Below, in pieces: positions 33,845 through 42,900 of a stretch of DNA of 64,000 nucleotides. Source of the DNA: Pseudomonadota bacterium (GTDB lineage Bacteria > Pseudomonadota > Alphaproteobacteria > Sphingomonadales > Sphingomonadaceae); the NCBI GenBank assembly GCA_023418595.1, contig JAEZZI010000009.1:1-64000 (forward strand). Direction: 5' to 3'. Every line of letters begins with the position of its first letter. Position 1 is the stretch's first letter. Made by a program: the position numbers and the translations under genes. Under the pieces are notes generated by a model. It searched no databases and was not told the origin of the DNA. It saw only the letters and a program-made list of their open reading frames with translations.

Positions 33845-34291
33845 TCAACCCCGCCCGCGATAATTCTGCACGCCCTGACCGGGCAGCCACAGCCCCTCGG
33901 GCGGCGCACCCGATTGCCAGAACACGTCGATCGGAATGCCGCCGCGCGGATACCAGTAGCCGCCGATGCGCAACCATTTGGGCTTCATCTCGTCGAACAG
34001 GCGCTGGCCGATGCCGACCGTGCAATCCTCGTGAAACGCCGCATGATTGCGGAACGCGCCGAGGAACAGCTTGAGCGATTTCGATTCGACGATGGTGTCG
34101 CCGGGGGCATAGTCGATGACGAGATGCGCGAAATCGGGCTGGCCGGTGACCGGGCAGAGCGAGGTGAATTCGGGCGCCGAAAAACGCACGCAATACAGCT
34201 GCCCGGCGCGCGGGTTGGGAACATAATCGAGCGTGGCTTCTTCCGGCGTGGCGGGAAGCGCGCTGGTCTGGCCGAGATGCTTGGGTGTCAT
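33845..34291 (-). CDS. queF: NADPH-dependent preQ1 synthase (7-cyano-7-deazaguanine reductase)
   Basis: This 148-residue unimodular QueF reduces preQ0 to preQ1 in queuosine biosynthesis. The catalytic cysteine is C46 in FTSLCPVTGQPDFA, with the aspartate D53. The QueF NADPH motif VESKSLKLFL is at residues 68-77. Its length matches the short (B. subtilis-type) subfamily. It diverges from the photolyase gene with only about 30 bases between start codons if the photolyase starts at 34321. No other queuosine gene is nearby. Confidence 0.96.
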   Translation of the reverse strand: MTPKHLGQTSALPATPEEATLDYVPNPRAGQLYCVRFSAPEFTSLCPVTGQPDFAHLVIDYAPGDTIVESKSLKLFLGAFRNHAAFHEDCTVGIGQRLFDEMKPKWLRIGGYWYPRGGIPIDVFWQSGAPPEGLWLPGQGVQNYRGRG

Positions 34292-34320
34292 CCCCGCGAT
34301 TTAGGAAGGTTGGGGCGGAA

Positions 34321-35856
34321 TTGAAACAGTCTGTCGAGACGCTGATCCCGGTGTTGGGCGACCAACTGGCCCCCGACATCACGGCGCTGAAAGGCGCGGA
34401 CCCGGCGACCAGCATCGTGCTGATGATGGAGGTGGACGAGGAGACGAGCTATGTCCGCCACCACAAGGCCAAGATCGCGTTCATCCTGTCGGCGATGCGC
34501 CATCATGCGGAACGGCTGCGCGCGCTCGGCTGGACGGTCGATTATGTGCGGCTGGACGATGCCGACAATGCCGGGAGCTTCACCGGCGAAGTCGCGCGCG
34601 CGGTCCAGCGTCATGCGCCCGCCACGATCCGCGTGACCGAGCCCGGCGAGTGGCGGGTGCGCGCGGCGATCGACGACTGGGCGGACAAGTTCGATTGCGC
34701 GGTGGAGATCGTCGAGGACGACCGCTTCGTCTGTTCACACGCCGAGTTCGACGCCTGGGCCGAGGATCGCAAGCAGTTGCGGATGGAGTTTTTCTATCGC
34801 GAGATGCGCCGCAAGACCGGGCTGCTGATGGATGGCGACAAGCCCGAGGGCGGGCAGTGGAATTACGACGCCGAGAACCGCAAACCTGCGCAAAACGACT
34901 TGCTGATGCCGCGCCCGATCGCATTCCGGCCCGACGATATCACCCGCGAGGTCATCGCGATGGTCGCAGGCCGTTTTGCCGACCATCCCGGCAGCCTCGA
35001 CCGGTTCGAATTCGCGGTCACGCATGAAGAGGCGATGCGCGCGCAGCGGCAGTTCCTGAAACACGCGCTGCCCGATTTCGGCATCTACCAGGACGCGATG
35101 CTGACCGGCGAGCCCTATCTGTGGCACGCGGTCCTGTCGCCCTATCTCAACGCAGGCTTGCTCGATCCGCTCGACCTGTGCCGCCGGGTGGAGGCCGAAT
35201 ATCGTGCGGGCCGCGTGCCGCTCAATTCGGCGGAAGGCTTCATCCGCCAGATCATCGGCTGGCGCGAATATGTGCGCGGCATCTATTGGCGCGAAGGGCC
35301 GGATTATGCGCGGCGGAATTTCCTGAACGCGACACGCGACCTGCCCGGCTTCTACTGGACCGGCGAGACCGACATGCACTGCCTGTCGCAAGCCATCGGC
35401 CAGACGCTCGAGCGCGCCTATGCCCATCATATCCAGCGGTTGATGATCACCGGCAATTTCGCGCTGCTGATCGGCGCAGACCCGCATCAGGTGCATGAGT
35501 GGTATCTGGAGGTCTATGCCGACGCCTATGAATGGGTCGAGCTGCCCAACACGCTGGGAATGAGCCAGTTCGGAGACGGGGGACTGCTGGGGTCCAAACC
35601 CTATGCGTCGTCGGGGGCGTATATCGATCGGACGTCGGATTATTGCCGGTCGTGCCGGTATGACGTGAAGCAGCGGGTGGGCGACGAGGCGTGTCCGTTC
35701 AACGCCCTGTATTGGGATTTTCTGGCGCGCAATCGGGGGAAGCTGGGCGACAATCGGCGGCTGGCGATGCCCTATCGAAACTGGGACCGGATGGATGAAG
35801 CCACGCAGGATGCGCTGCGGAAACAGGCGCGCGGGTTCCTGAAAAAGCTTGCCTGA
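34321..35856 (+). CDS. FeS bacterial cryptochrome/photolyase (PhrB/CryPro-like)
   Basis: This protein of about 511 residues repairs UV (6-4) photoproducts or acts as a light sensor. Four cysteines, C354, C442, C445 and C458, have the same relative spacing as the [4Fe-4S] ligands of Agrobacterium PhrB (350, 438, 441, 454). The N-terminal domain (VLGDQL ... VDEETSYVRHHKAK) and FAD-domain segments GWREYVRG and TGNFALLIG are also family features. The start is uncertain: TTG 34321, preceded by AGGAAGG, gives the normal length; GTG 34285 would overlap the queF start. Confidence 0.93.
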   Translation: MKQSVETLIPVLGDQLAPDITALKGADPATSIVLMMEVDEETSYVRHHKAKIAFILSAMRHHAERLRALGWTVDYVRLDDADNAGSFTGEVARAVQRHAPATIRVTEPGEWRVRAAIDDWADKFDCAVEIVEDDRFVCSHAEFDAWAEDRKQLRMEFFYREMRRKTGLLMDGDKPEGGQWNYDAENRKPAQNDLLMPRPIAFRPDDITREVIAMVAGRFADHPGSLDRFEFAVTHEEAMRAQRQFLKHALPDFGIYQDAMLTGEPYLWHAVLSPYLNAGLLDPLDLCRRVEAEYRAGRVPLNSAEGFIRQIIGWREYVRGIYWREGPDYARRNFLNATRDLPGFYWTGETDMHCLSQAIGQTLERAYAHHIQRLMITGNFALLIGADPHQVHEWYLEVYADAYEWVELPNTLGMSQFGDGGLLGSKPYASSGAYIDRTSDYCRSCRYDVKQRVGDEACPFNALYWDFLARNRGKLGDNRRLAMPYRNWDRMDEATQDALRKQARGFLKKLA

Positions 35857-35898
35857 CTCGCACCCCGGCAGTCAGGATCACCCACACGGGAGGCGCGC

Positions 35899-36735
35899 AT
35901 GGACGATCTGGTTTCGACGCAGTGGCTGGCCGAACGGCTCGGCGAAAGCGATCTGGTCGTGCTCGATGCCAGTTGGTTCCTGCCCGAACATGGGCGCGAT
36001 CCGCGCGCCGAATTTGCCCAGCGGCATATTCCGGGCGCGCGGTTTCTCGATCTCGCAGGGCTGGTCGACGCGCACGATGCGCTGCCGATGATGCTGCCGT
36101 CGGACCACCGCTTCAACGAAGCGATGCGGGCGCTGGGCGTGTCGAACGACAGCCGGGTGGTCGTTTACGACGACAGCCCGCTGCATACATCGGCGCGGGG
36201 CTGGTGGATGCTGCGGCTGATGGGAGTGCCGCGCGTCGCGATCCTCGATGGCGGGCTGGCGGCGTGGCGTGCCGAGGGGCGGACGCTGGACAGCGGCGAG
36301 GCGCCCGCATCGGCGGGCATCTTCATGGCGCATTCGGATCGCGGGCTGGTGCGCGACCGCGCGGCGATGCAGGCCAATCTGGCGAGCGGCGAGGAACAGG
36401 TGATCGATGCGCGTTCGCCGACTCGCTTTGCGGGCGACGACCCCGAGCCGCGCGCCGGCGTCGAACCGGGACATATTCCGGGCAGCATCAACCTGCCCTA
36501 TTCGCGGTTCTTCGGCCCGGACGGCCGCTGGCGGTCGCGCGCGGAATTGCGCGCGCTGTTCGACGAGACCGGGGTCGATGTCGATCGGCCGATGGTCGCC
36601 ACCTGCGGATCGGGCGTCACCGCCGCGGTCATCGTCTTCGCATTGCATTTGCTTGGAAGCGAGGCGGCGCTCTATGACGGCAGCTGGGCCGATTGGGGCG
36701 GCAGCGACCTGCCCAAGGCGAAGGGGACCGCGTGA
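35899..36735 (+). CDS. sseA: 3-mercaptopyruvate sulfurtransferase
   Basis: This 278-residue protein has two rhodanese domains. The N-terminal one is inactive and the C-terminal one carries Cys236 in the CGSGVTA loop, the signature that separates mercaptopyruvate sulfurtransferase from thiosulfate rhodanese. It transfers sulfur from 3-mercaptopyruvate to thiol acceptors. GGGAGG lies about 6 bases before ATG 35899. The stop overlaps metC as GTGA, so both sulfur-metabolism genes form one unit. Confidence 0.95.
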   Translation: MDDLVSTQWLAERLGESDLVVLDASWFLPEHGRDPRAEFAQRHIPGARFLDLAGLVDAHDALPMMLPSDHRFNEAMRALGVSNDSRVVVYDDSPLHTSARGWWMLRLMGVPRVAILDGGLAAWRAEGRTLDSGEAPASAGIFMAHSDRGLVRDRAAMQANLASGEEQVIDARSPTRFAGDDPEPRAGVEPGHIPGSINLPYSRFFGPDGRWRSRAELRALFDETGVDVDRPMVATCGSGVTAAVIVFALHLLGSEAALYDGSWADWGGSDLPKAKGTA

Positions 36736-37934
36736 AGGACGAGGGCGAGGACCGCGAACCGGGCAAGGCGACGCGCGTGGTCGCGGCAGGACGGCGAAAG
36801 GAATGGACCGGCGGGATCGTCAATCCGCCGGTGTGGCGCGCCTCCACCATCCTTTACGACAATGTCGCCGAGATGCGCGCGCGCGGCAGCGCCGACACGC
36901 ATCACAAGCTGTTCTACGGACGGCGCGGCACGCCGACCCAGTGGAGCCTGGCAGACGCGCTGACCGAGCTGGAACCAGGGGCGGAGGCGACGTTCCTCTA
37001 TCCCAGCGGCGTCGCCGCAATCGCCGCCGCGCTGCTGAGCGTGCTGTCGCCGGGCGACGAACTGCTGATGGTCGACAGCGCCTATGACCCGACGCGCGGA
37101 TTGTGCGACGGGCTGCTGGCGCGCATGGGCATCGCCACACGCTATTACGACCCGATGGTGGGCGCGAAGGTCGCCGACCTGATCGGCGAGAATACCCGTG
37201 CCATCTACATGGAGAGCCCGGGCAGCCTGACCTTCGAGGTGCAGGACGTGCCCGCGATCGTCGAGGTCGCGAAAGCGCAGGGGCTGGTGACGTTGCTCGA
37301 CAACACCTGGGCGACGCCGCTGCTGTTTCCGGCGATCGAACGCGGCATCGACTATTCGATCCTCGCCTGCACCAAATATGTCGTCGGCCATTCCGACGCG
37401 ATGCTGGGATCGGTCACCGCTGCGCCGGGCAGGTTCGAAGCGCTGCGCCAGACCAGTTTCCAGCTGGGTCAGTGCGTGTCGGCGGACGACGCTTATCTGG
37501 GATCGCGCGGGCTGCGGACGATGGCGCTGAGGCTGAAGGAACAGGGGCGCAGCGCGCTTGCCGTCGCCGGATGGCTGGCGCAGCAGCCGGGCGTCGCGCG
37601 GGTGCTGCACCCGGCCTTCGACACCTGTCCGGGGCACGACGTGTTCGAGCGCGATTTTTCAGGCGCGGCGGGGCTGTTTTCCTTCGTCCTCGACGGCGGC
37701 AGCGACGCGGCGCGCACTGCGCTGATCGACGCGCTTCAGCTGTTCGGCATCGGCTACAGCTGGGGCGGCTACGAAAGCCTAGTGGTGCCGGTCGATCCCC
37801 AGCGCCACCGCAGCGTCACCGACTGGCAGGCAGAGGGGCCGGTGGTGCGCTTGCAGATCGGGATCGAGGACAGCGAAGACCTCATCGCCGATCTGGCGGG
37901 CGGTCTCGAAAGGTTTCGCGCGACATGCCGATAG
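36732..37934 (+). CDS. metC: Cystathionine beta-lyase
   Basis: This 400-residue PLP enzyme splits cystathionine to homocysteine, pyruvate and ammonia. The PLP lysine is K215 in ACTKYVVGHSDAML. GRRGTPTQWSLADAL and YPSGVAAIAAALL mark the Cys/Met-metabolism fold. The start is GTG overlapping the sseA stop. The 3' end overlaps the mechanosensitive channel gene by 10 bases. MetC rather than MetB is inferred from the HSDAM block and overall similarity. Confidence 0.93.
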   Translation: MKDEGEDREPGKATRVVAAGRRKEWTGGIVNPPVWRASTILYDNVAEMRARGSADTHHKLFYGRRGTPTQWSLADALTELEPGAEATFLYPSGVAAIAAALLSVLSPGDELLMVDSAYDPTRGLCDGLLARMGIATRYYDPMVGAKVADLIGENTRAIYMESPGSLTFEVQDVPAIVEVAKAQGLVTLLDNTWATPLLFPAIERGIDYSILACTKYVVGHSDAMLGSVTAAPGRFEALRQTSFQLGQCVSADDAYLGSRGLRTMALRLKEQGRSALAVAGWLAQQPGVARVLHPAFDTCPGHDVFERDFSGAAGLFSFVLDGGSDAARTALIDALQLFGIGYSWGGYESLVVPVDPQRHRSVTDWQAEGPVVRLQIGIEDSEDLIADLAGGLERFRATCR

Positions 37935-39262
37935 AAGCGGTCAACGCCTGGCTGGTCGCGCGCGGCATCGTCGTGCCGCCGACCGCCGAACTGGTCGAGG
38001 CGGCGGTCGCGTTTGGCTTCGCGCTGCTGGCGCTGGCCGCCGGATGGTATGCCGGGCGGCGGTTCGGGCCGCGACTGAACGATTTCTGGACCGAAAAGGT
38101 CGGCCATGCCGAAGGGCTGGCGGGCCGGATGGGCGCGATCGTGCGGCACGGCGTAGCGGCGCTGCTGCTGGCGATCATTTTCTATCTGTGGCCCTGGGAG
38201 ACGCTGGCGGCACTCGGCTTCGGCATCGCGCTGGGGGCGGCGACCGCCATGCTGCTGCTGGAGGTGATGCGCGGGCTGGCCATGCCGCGCTGGGCGGCGC
38301 GGACGATCGCGGCGTTCGTGTTCGTCGCCATCCTGTCGGGCGCGATCGGCGGGCTGGGCGAAGTCACCGGCCTGCTCGAAAGCGTCGGATTCAATCTGGG
38401 GCGGCGGCGCATCTCGCTGCTCAGCGTCGTCACGCTGATCGTCACCATCATCGCGCTGTTCGCCGTTGCGCGACTGGCCAACCGGCTGGTCGCGCATTCG
38501 ATCGAACAGGCACGCGGGTTCGATGCGACGCAAAAACTGCTGTTCCAGAAGCTCGCGGGCATCGCGATCCTGGTCGCGCTGTTCTTTTTCGCAATCGATC
38601 TGCTTGGCCTCGACCTCACCACCTTTGCCGTATTTTCGGGCGCGTTCGGCCTGGCGCTGGGCTTTGGCCTGCAAAAGACGGTCGGCAATCTGTTTGCGGG
38701 CATCGTGTTGCTGATGGACCGGTCGGTAAAGCCGGGCGACGTGATCGTTGTCGGCGACCAGTTCGGTTGGGTGAACAAGATCGGCGTGCGTGCGGTCAGC
38801 GTCATCACCCGCGACGGCAAGGAACATCTGATTCCCAACGAGAATCTGATGACGCAGGAAGTGGAGAACTGGTCCTATTCGGATCGTAACGTCCGCGTCC
38901 GCATTCCGGTCGGCGTGGCCTATGAAGCCGATATCCAGCTTGCCCAGAAACTGATGCTTGAGGCGGCATCGGAAAGCCCGCGTGTGCTCGACAGCCCGAA
39001 ACCCAATGTCTGGCTGACTTCGTTCGGCGACTATGCGCTGGAACACGAAATCCTGGCGTGGATCAACGATCCCGAAGGCGGCGTCGGCAATGTGAAGTCC
39101 GACGTGCTCAACCGGCTATGGGTAAAGTTTCAGGAACACGGCATCGAAATTCCGTTCCCGCAGCAGGTGCTCCATTTCCGCTCGACCAAGGGCGACCGGA
39201 TCGGCAGCGTCGCGGGCAAGCGATCGGATGGCCCCGTCGGCGGGCTGGAGGACGCGCCCTAG
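37925..39262 (+). CDS. MscS-family mechanosensitive ion channel
   Basis: This 445-residue inner-membrane protein has about five hydrophobic segments, ending with the pore helix (TFAVFSGAFGLALGFGLQK) and the glycine/alanine-rich MscS signature. The cytoplasmic beta domain follows with KPGDVIVVGDQFGWV and IPNENLMTQEVENWS. MscS channels release solutes on hypo-osmotic shock; this larger member has extra N-terminal membrane segments. It overlaps metC by 10 bases, so it is probably in the same transcript. Confidence 0.93.
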   Translation: MPIEAVNAWLVARGIVVPPTAELVEAAVAFGFALLALAAGWYAGRRFGPRLNDFWTEKVGHAEGLAGRMGAIVRHGVAALLLAIIFYLWPWETLAALGFGIALGAATAMLLLEVMRGLAMPRWAARTIAAFVFVAILSGAIGGLGEVTGLLESVGFNLGRRRISLLSVVTLIVTIIALFAVARLANRLVAHSIEQARGFDATQKLLFQKLAGIAILVALFFFAIDLLGLDLTTFAVFSGAFGLALGFGLQKTVGNLFAGIVLLMDRSVKPGDVIVVGDQFGWVNKIGVRAVSVITRDGKEHLIPNENLMTQEVENWSYSDRNVRVRIPVGVAYEADIQLAQKLMLEAASESPRVLDSPKPNVWLTSFGDYALEHEILAWINDPEGGVGNVKSDVLNRLWVKFQEHGIEIPFPQQVLHFRSTKGDRIGSVAGKRSDGPVGGLEDAP

Positions 39263-39268
39263 CGCAAC

Positions 39269-39763
39269 TCAGCGGAGCAGTTCGATCACGTCCGATCGCG
39301 CGACATTGGCCTGGGCAAGCACGCTGGTCCATGCATCGCGCAGGATCGCTTCGCGCGTCGTGGCCTCCACCGCTTCGCCTGTTCTGGCCGGAGCGGCGAC
39401 GGCGGCACTCGCGACCGTTGCAACCGGCACCGTGCCTCGCGCGATCCAGCTTCCCATTGCCTGATAATCGCTGCGTGCGGGCGGGTTGGCGGACAGGGCG
39501 GCCGCGACTGAGGTGGCAGGTTCGGCGACCGGAGGCGCTGCCGAGGACGCGGGTGGCGCGGTTTCGGCAGGCGGTGCCGACGCAGCGACCGGTTGGGGGT
39601 TCGCGGCGGGCTCGGTTGCGGACGGCTCAGCTGCGGGTGGAGCCTGCGGCGGCGCCGGTTCCGACGTCTGCTGCGGCTCCGGTTGGGGTTCGGGCTGGGG
39701 TTGCTGCTGGTGCGGGGGCGGGGTCTGGCCGCGCCCGGGGTTAAGGATCGATCCGATAAGCAT
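39269..39763 (-). CDS. Pro/Ala-rich protein of unknown function
   Basis: This predicted protein of about 164 residues has no recognised domain. Residues of about 13-90 are dominated by Pro, Gln, Glu and Ala with PQPEPQPEPQ repeats; the last 70 residues are less biased and may fold (SDYQAMGSWIA through VIELLR). It converges on the mechanosensitive channel with a 6-base gap. No signal peptide is visible. A competing frame on the same strand (39286-39807) is arginine-rich and less protein-like. The coding call rests mainly on the sensible C-terminal part. Confidence 0.55.
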   Translation of the reverse strand: MLIGSILNPGRGQTPPPHQQQPQPEPQPEPQQTSEPAPPQAPPAAEPSATEPAANPQPVAASAPPAETAPPASSAAPPVAEPATSVAAALSANPPARSDYQAMGSWIARGTVPVATVASAAVAAPARTGEAVEATTREAILRDAWTSVLAQANVARSDVIELLR

Positions 39764-39920
39764 GGCGTCAGTCTCCCACGAGGGAATGCGATGCCGCGCT
39801 TTCGCATGCAAAGCTGTCGATCGGCTTAGCCGACATGATTTTCGCCGGGTTTACCGTGTCGGGCGATTGGCGCTGCCCCACCCCTCTGGCATCGCGCGTC
39901 AATCGGCCTACATCGGGCGG

Positions 39921-41069
39921 GTGAGCGAACCCGTCGTGACTGCCCATATCGCCCCCGGCGTCGCGTCGATATCGCGCGGACGCTGGGATGCCTGCGCGGG
40001 CGATGCCGACCCGTTTCTGAGCCATGCATTCCTGGCTGCGCTCGAAGAATCGGGATCGGTCGGCCCCGGCACCGGCTGGCAGGCGCTGCCGCTGGTCGTC
40101 GGTTCCAACGAGGTGCCGCTGGCGGTCGTGCCGAGCTATGCCAAGGGGCACAGCCAGGGCGAATATGTGTTCGACCATAGCTGGGCCGACGCCTGGGAGC
40201 GCGCGGGCCATGCCTATTATCCCAAGCTCCAGATCGCAGTCCCTTTCACCCCCGTCCCCGGTGCGCGCATTCTGGTCCACCCGTCCGTCGACCGCGACGC
40301 CGCGACCCGTGCGGCGATCCGCGCGATCGAGACCGTGACGACCGACGCCGGGCTGTCGTCGGCGCACGCGACCTTCGTCGCGCCCGACCAGATCGCGGCG
40401 TTCGAGGCCGCCGGGTGGCTGATCCGCCAAGGCACGCAGTTCCATTGGCAGAATGATGGTTATGCGTCGTTCGACGACTTCCTCGGCGCGCTGGCCAGCC
40501 GCAAGCGCAAGGCGATCCGCAAGGAACGCGCCGCTGCCACCGAGGGTCTGACGATCCGCCATCTGAGCGGGGCGGCGATCACTGAGGCGCACTGGGATGC
40601 GTTCTGGACCTTTTATCAGGACACCGGCGCGCGCAAATGGGGCCAGCCCTATCTGACGCGCGCATTCTTTTCGCTAATCGGGCAGGCGATGGGCGACCGG
40701 CTGCTGCTGATCCTTGCCGAACGCGATGGCCAGCCGATCGCGGGCGCGCTCAACCTGATCGGCGGCGATGCGCTCTATGGCCGATACTGGGGCTGCACCG
40801 AGGACGTGCCCTTCCTCCATTTCGAGCTTTGCTATTACCAGGCGATCGATGCCGCGGTCGAACGCGGCCTGTCGCGGGTCGAGGCGGGCGCGCAAGGCGA
40901 GCACAAGCTGGCGCGCGGCTATGTGCCGGTGCCCACCTGGTCCGCCCATTACCTGCCCGACAGGGGCTTTCGCCACGCCGTCGCCGATTTCCTGCGCCGC
41001 GAGCGTGCCGCGGTCGAGCAGGAACAGGCGTTCCTGGGCGAACTCGCGCCGTTCAAACGGCCGGTATGA
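39921..41069 (+). CDS. FemAB-like / GNAT-related protein (PF04339 type)
   Basis: This 382-residue protein belongs to the FemAB_like (formerly DUF482) group, with a tandem GNAT-like fold. Motifs include DPFLSHAFLAALEESGSVG near the N-terminus, then a WHWAN-like HWQNDGY, SRKRKAIRKER, YCWG-type YGRYWGC and FEAGAQGEHK-like EAGAQGEHKLARG. The role is unknown; it may transfer an acyl or aminoacyl group. The start GTG 39921 gives a normal N-terminus; extension further upstream runs through the antisense Pro/Ala-rich gene. Confidence 0.88.
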   Translation: MSEPVVTAHIAPGVASISRGRWDACAGDADPFLSHAFLAALEESGSVGPGTGWQALPLVVGSNEVPLAVVPSYAKGHSQGEYVFDHSWADAWERAGHAYYPKLQIAVPFTPVPGARILVHPSVDRDAATRAAIRAIETVTTDAGLSSAHATFVAPDQIAAFEAAGWLIRQGTQFHWQNDGYASFDDFLGALASRKRKAIRKERAAATEGLTIRHLSGAAITEAHWDAFWTFYQDTGARKWGQPYLTRAFFSLIGQAMGDRLLLILAERDGQPIAGALNLIGGDALYGRYWGCTEDVPFLHFELCYYQAIDAAVERGLSRVEAGAQGEHKLARGYVPVPTWSAHYLPDRGFRHAVADFLRRERAAVEQEQAFLGELAPFKRPV

Positions 41070-41086
41070 TCTGATCGAGGAAAAGG

Positions 41087-41172
41087 TGGTGGACAGGGCT
41101 GGATTCGAACCAGCGTACGCTTTCACGGGCAGATTTACAGTCTGCTGCCTTTAACCACTCGGCCACCTGTCC
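41087..41172 (-). tRNA. tRNA-Tyr (anticodon GTA)
   Basis: The 86-base gene reads GGACAGGTGGCCGAG at its 5' end. It has a GTA anticodon (bases 41136-41138 as TAC on the + strand), a long class II variable arm, the TTCGAATCC T-loop, and an encoded 3' CCA at 41087-41089. The acceptor stem GGACAGG pairs with CCTGTCC. It converges on the FemAB-like gene. Confidence 0.98.
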
Positions 41173-41276
41173 ATTGGGGCCGCCATCGGGGCGAGCGGCG
41201 TCCATTGCCGATGCGCCCCGTCTGTGTCAACGCCTGACCCGCGTCTTTTCATCCCAGCCGTCAAGGAATCCTCGTC

Positions 41277-42023
41277 ATGTCGCGTCGCGGTCATCGCCCC
41301 AGCAAGGCCCAGTCGGGGCGTCCGCGCTTCTGGGGCAAGCATGCGGTTACCGCCGCACTCGCCAATCCCGAGCGCGTCATCCGCAAGATCTGGGGCACGC
41401 GCGAGGCGCTGGGCGCGCTGGCGCTGCCGTCCGACCTGCCCATCGTCTATGCCGACGCCGCCGATCTGGGGCGGCTGGTGCCGGGCGACGCGCCGCATCA
41501 GGGACTGGTCGCCGAAGTCGATCCGCTGGAGGATGTGTGGCTGGGCGATCTGCTCGATCAGGGTCAGGGCGACATGCGCCCGCTGGTTGTGCTCGACCAG
41601 GTGACCGATCCGCACAATGTCGGCGCGATCCTGCGTTCTGCCGCCGCGTTCGACGCTCTGGGAATCGTCACGCAGGACCGCCACGCGCCGCCCGAATCGG
41701 GGGCGCTCGCCAAATCGGCGTCGGGTGCGCTCGAAATCGTGCCCTGGGTGCGCGTCGTCAATCTGTCGCGGGCGATGGACGAAATGGCGGAGGCCGGTTT
41801 CTGGCGCATCGGCCTGACCGGCAATACCGACCTGACGCTGAAGGACGCGCTGGGCGACGCGCGCATCGCGCTGGTGCTGGGCGCGGAGGGCGAAGGGATG
41901 CGGCACAATACCGAGGCGCATTGCGATCAGTTGGCAAAGCTGCCGATCTCGCACAGGATGGAAAGCCTGAACGTATCGAACGCCGCGGCGATCGCGCTCT
42001 ATGCGGTGGCGGCGCGGGGATAG
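41277..42023 (+). CDS. rlmB: 23S rRNA 2'-O-methyltransferase of the RlmB/TrmH family
   Basis: This 248-residue SPOUT methyltransferase probably methylates G2251 of 23S rRNA. A short basic N-terminus leads to a substrate-binding domain (FWGKHAVTAAL). The SPOUT motifs are VVLDQVTDPHNVGAILRSA, ALVLGAEGEGM and ISHRMESLNVSNAAAIALY. AAGGA precedes ATG 41277. RlmB is the closest named member; other TrmH-type substrates cannot be excluded. Confidence 0.93.
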   Translation: MSRRGHRPSKAQSGRPRFWGKHAVTAALANPERVIRKIWGTREALGALALPSDLPIVYADAADLGRLVPGDAPHQGLVAEVDPLEDVWLGDLLDQGQGDMRPLVVLDQVTDPHNVGAILRSAAAFDALGIVTQDRHAPPESGALAKSASGALEIVPWVRVVNLSRAMDEMAEAGFWRIGLTGNTDLTLKDALGDARIALVLGAEGEGMRHNTEAHCDQLAKLPISHRMESLNVSNAAAIALYAVAARG

Positions 42024-42039
42024 CAGCGGGGGCCGGTTT

Positions 42040-42777
42040 ATGGGGGCAAGGTTACGGGCAATGGTGCTGGCGGTGGTCGCGCCCTTCATCCTGGTCGGCT
42101 GCGTGCTGGTTCCGGGCAAGTTCGCATCGACACTGCACATCGCCGCCGACCGCAGTTTTGCCTTTACCTATCAGGGCGAGGTGATCGCGATCGACCTGGC
42201 GGGCGAGATGGCGAAGATCGGCGCGATGGGGCGCGCCGCCGGAGACGCCGATACCAAGACCGACACCGACCCGGACGGCATCTCGCTCGACGACATCGCG
42301 TTTCAGGATGCCGAAGGCGCCGACGAACAGGCCAAGGCCGATGCGAGGTTCCGCGCCATTGCCGACGCGCTGCGCAAGGAACCGGGATACCGGTCGGTCG
42401 AGTATAAGGGCGATGGCCTGTTCGCGATCGACTATGCGACTCGCGGATCGCTGACCCACGGTTTCGTCTATCCCTACAATATCGACGCCGAGGTGATCTT
42501 TCCCTTCGTCGTGATCGAATTGCGCGGACGCGATCAGGTGCGGGTGAAGGCGCCAGCGTTCGGGGAAACCGACACGCCGGGCGGCATGGGCGGTCCCGGC
42601 CCGTCCAACGACCGGATGGACGGCACCTTCACGCTCACCACCGATGCGGAAGTGGTGAGCCAGAACAACGAGGATGGCGTCGCGAGCGAAGGCGCGCGCA
42701 GGAAGATCGTCTGGAAAGCGACACCGCTTAGCCAGGATGCGCCGATGGCGGTGCTCCGGCTTCAGTCGTTGCGCTGA
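42040..42777 (+). CDS. Putative lipoprotein of unknown function
   Basis: This predicted 245-residue protein has a signal ending in the lipobox LVGC (near residue 21). The rest has no domain I recognise. It contains an acidic stretch (TKTDTDPDGISLDD) and a beta-rich later half (GFVYPYNIDAEVIFPFVVIEL). It follows rlmB by 16 bases and may share its transcript. The family D repeat follows immediately. Confidence 0.8.
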   Translation: MGARLRAMVLAVVAPFILVGCVLVPGKFASTLHIAADRSFAFTYQGEVIAIDLAGEMAKIGAMGRAAGDADTKTDTDPDGISLDDIAFQDAEGADEQAKADARFRAIADALRKEPGYRSVEYKGDGLFAIDYATRGSLTHGFVYPYNIDAEVIFPFVVIELRGRDQVRVKAPAFGETDTPGGMGGPGPSNDRMDGTFTLTTDAEVVSQNNEDGVASEGARRKIVWKATPLSQDAPMAVLRLQSLR

Positions 42778-42785
42778 GCCCGGCC

Positions 42786-42892
42786 GTCACCCCGGCCGTA
42801 GTGCCGGGGTCCACCCGTCGGCAGGGTCTGCATTCCAATAATCTGACGCTACGCAAGCGGCTTAGTGGACCCCGGAACAAGTCCGGGGTGAC
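42786..42892. repeat. Inverted repeat element, family D, copy 2
   Basis: The left arm 42786-42814 has a diverged core (CCCCGGCCGTAGTGCCGGGG) and the right arm 42865-42892 is nearly identical to the right arm at 13702-13729, including GCAAGCGGCTT before GTGGACC. It fills the gap between the lipoprotein and ferredoxin genes. Confidence 0.88.
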
Positions 42893-42900
42893 GAAGAAAA

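Noticed and set aside
41173..41276. A further tRNA or small RNA next to tRNA-Tyr
   Set aside because: No cloverleaf or terminator could be seen in the gap before rlmB.
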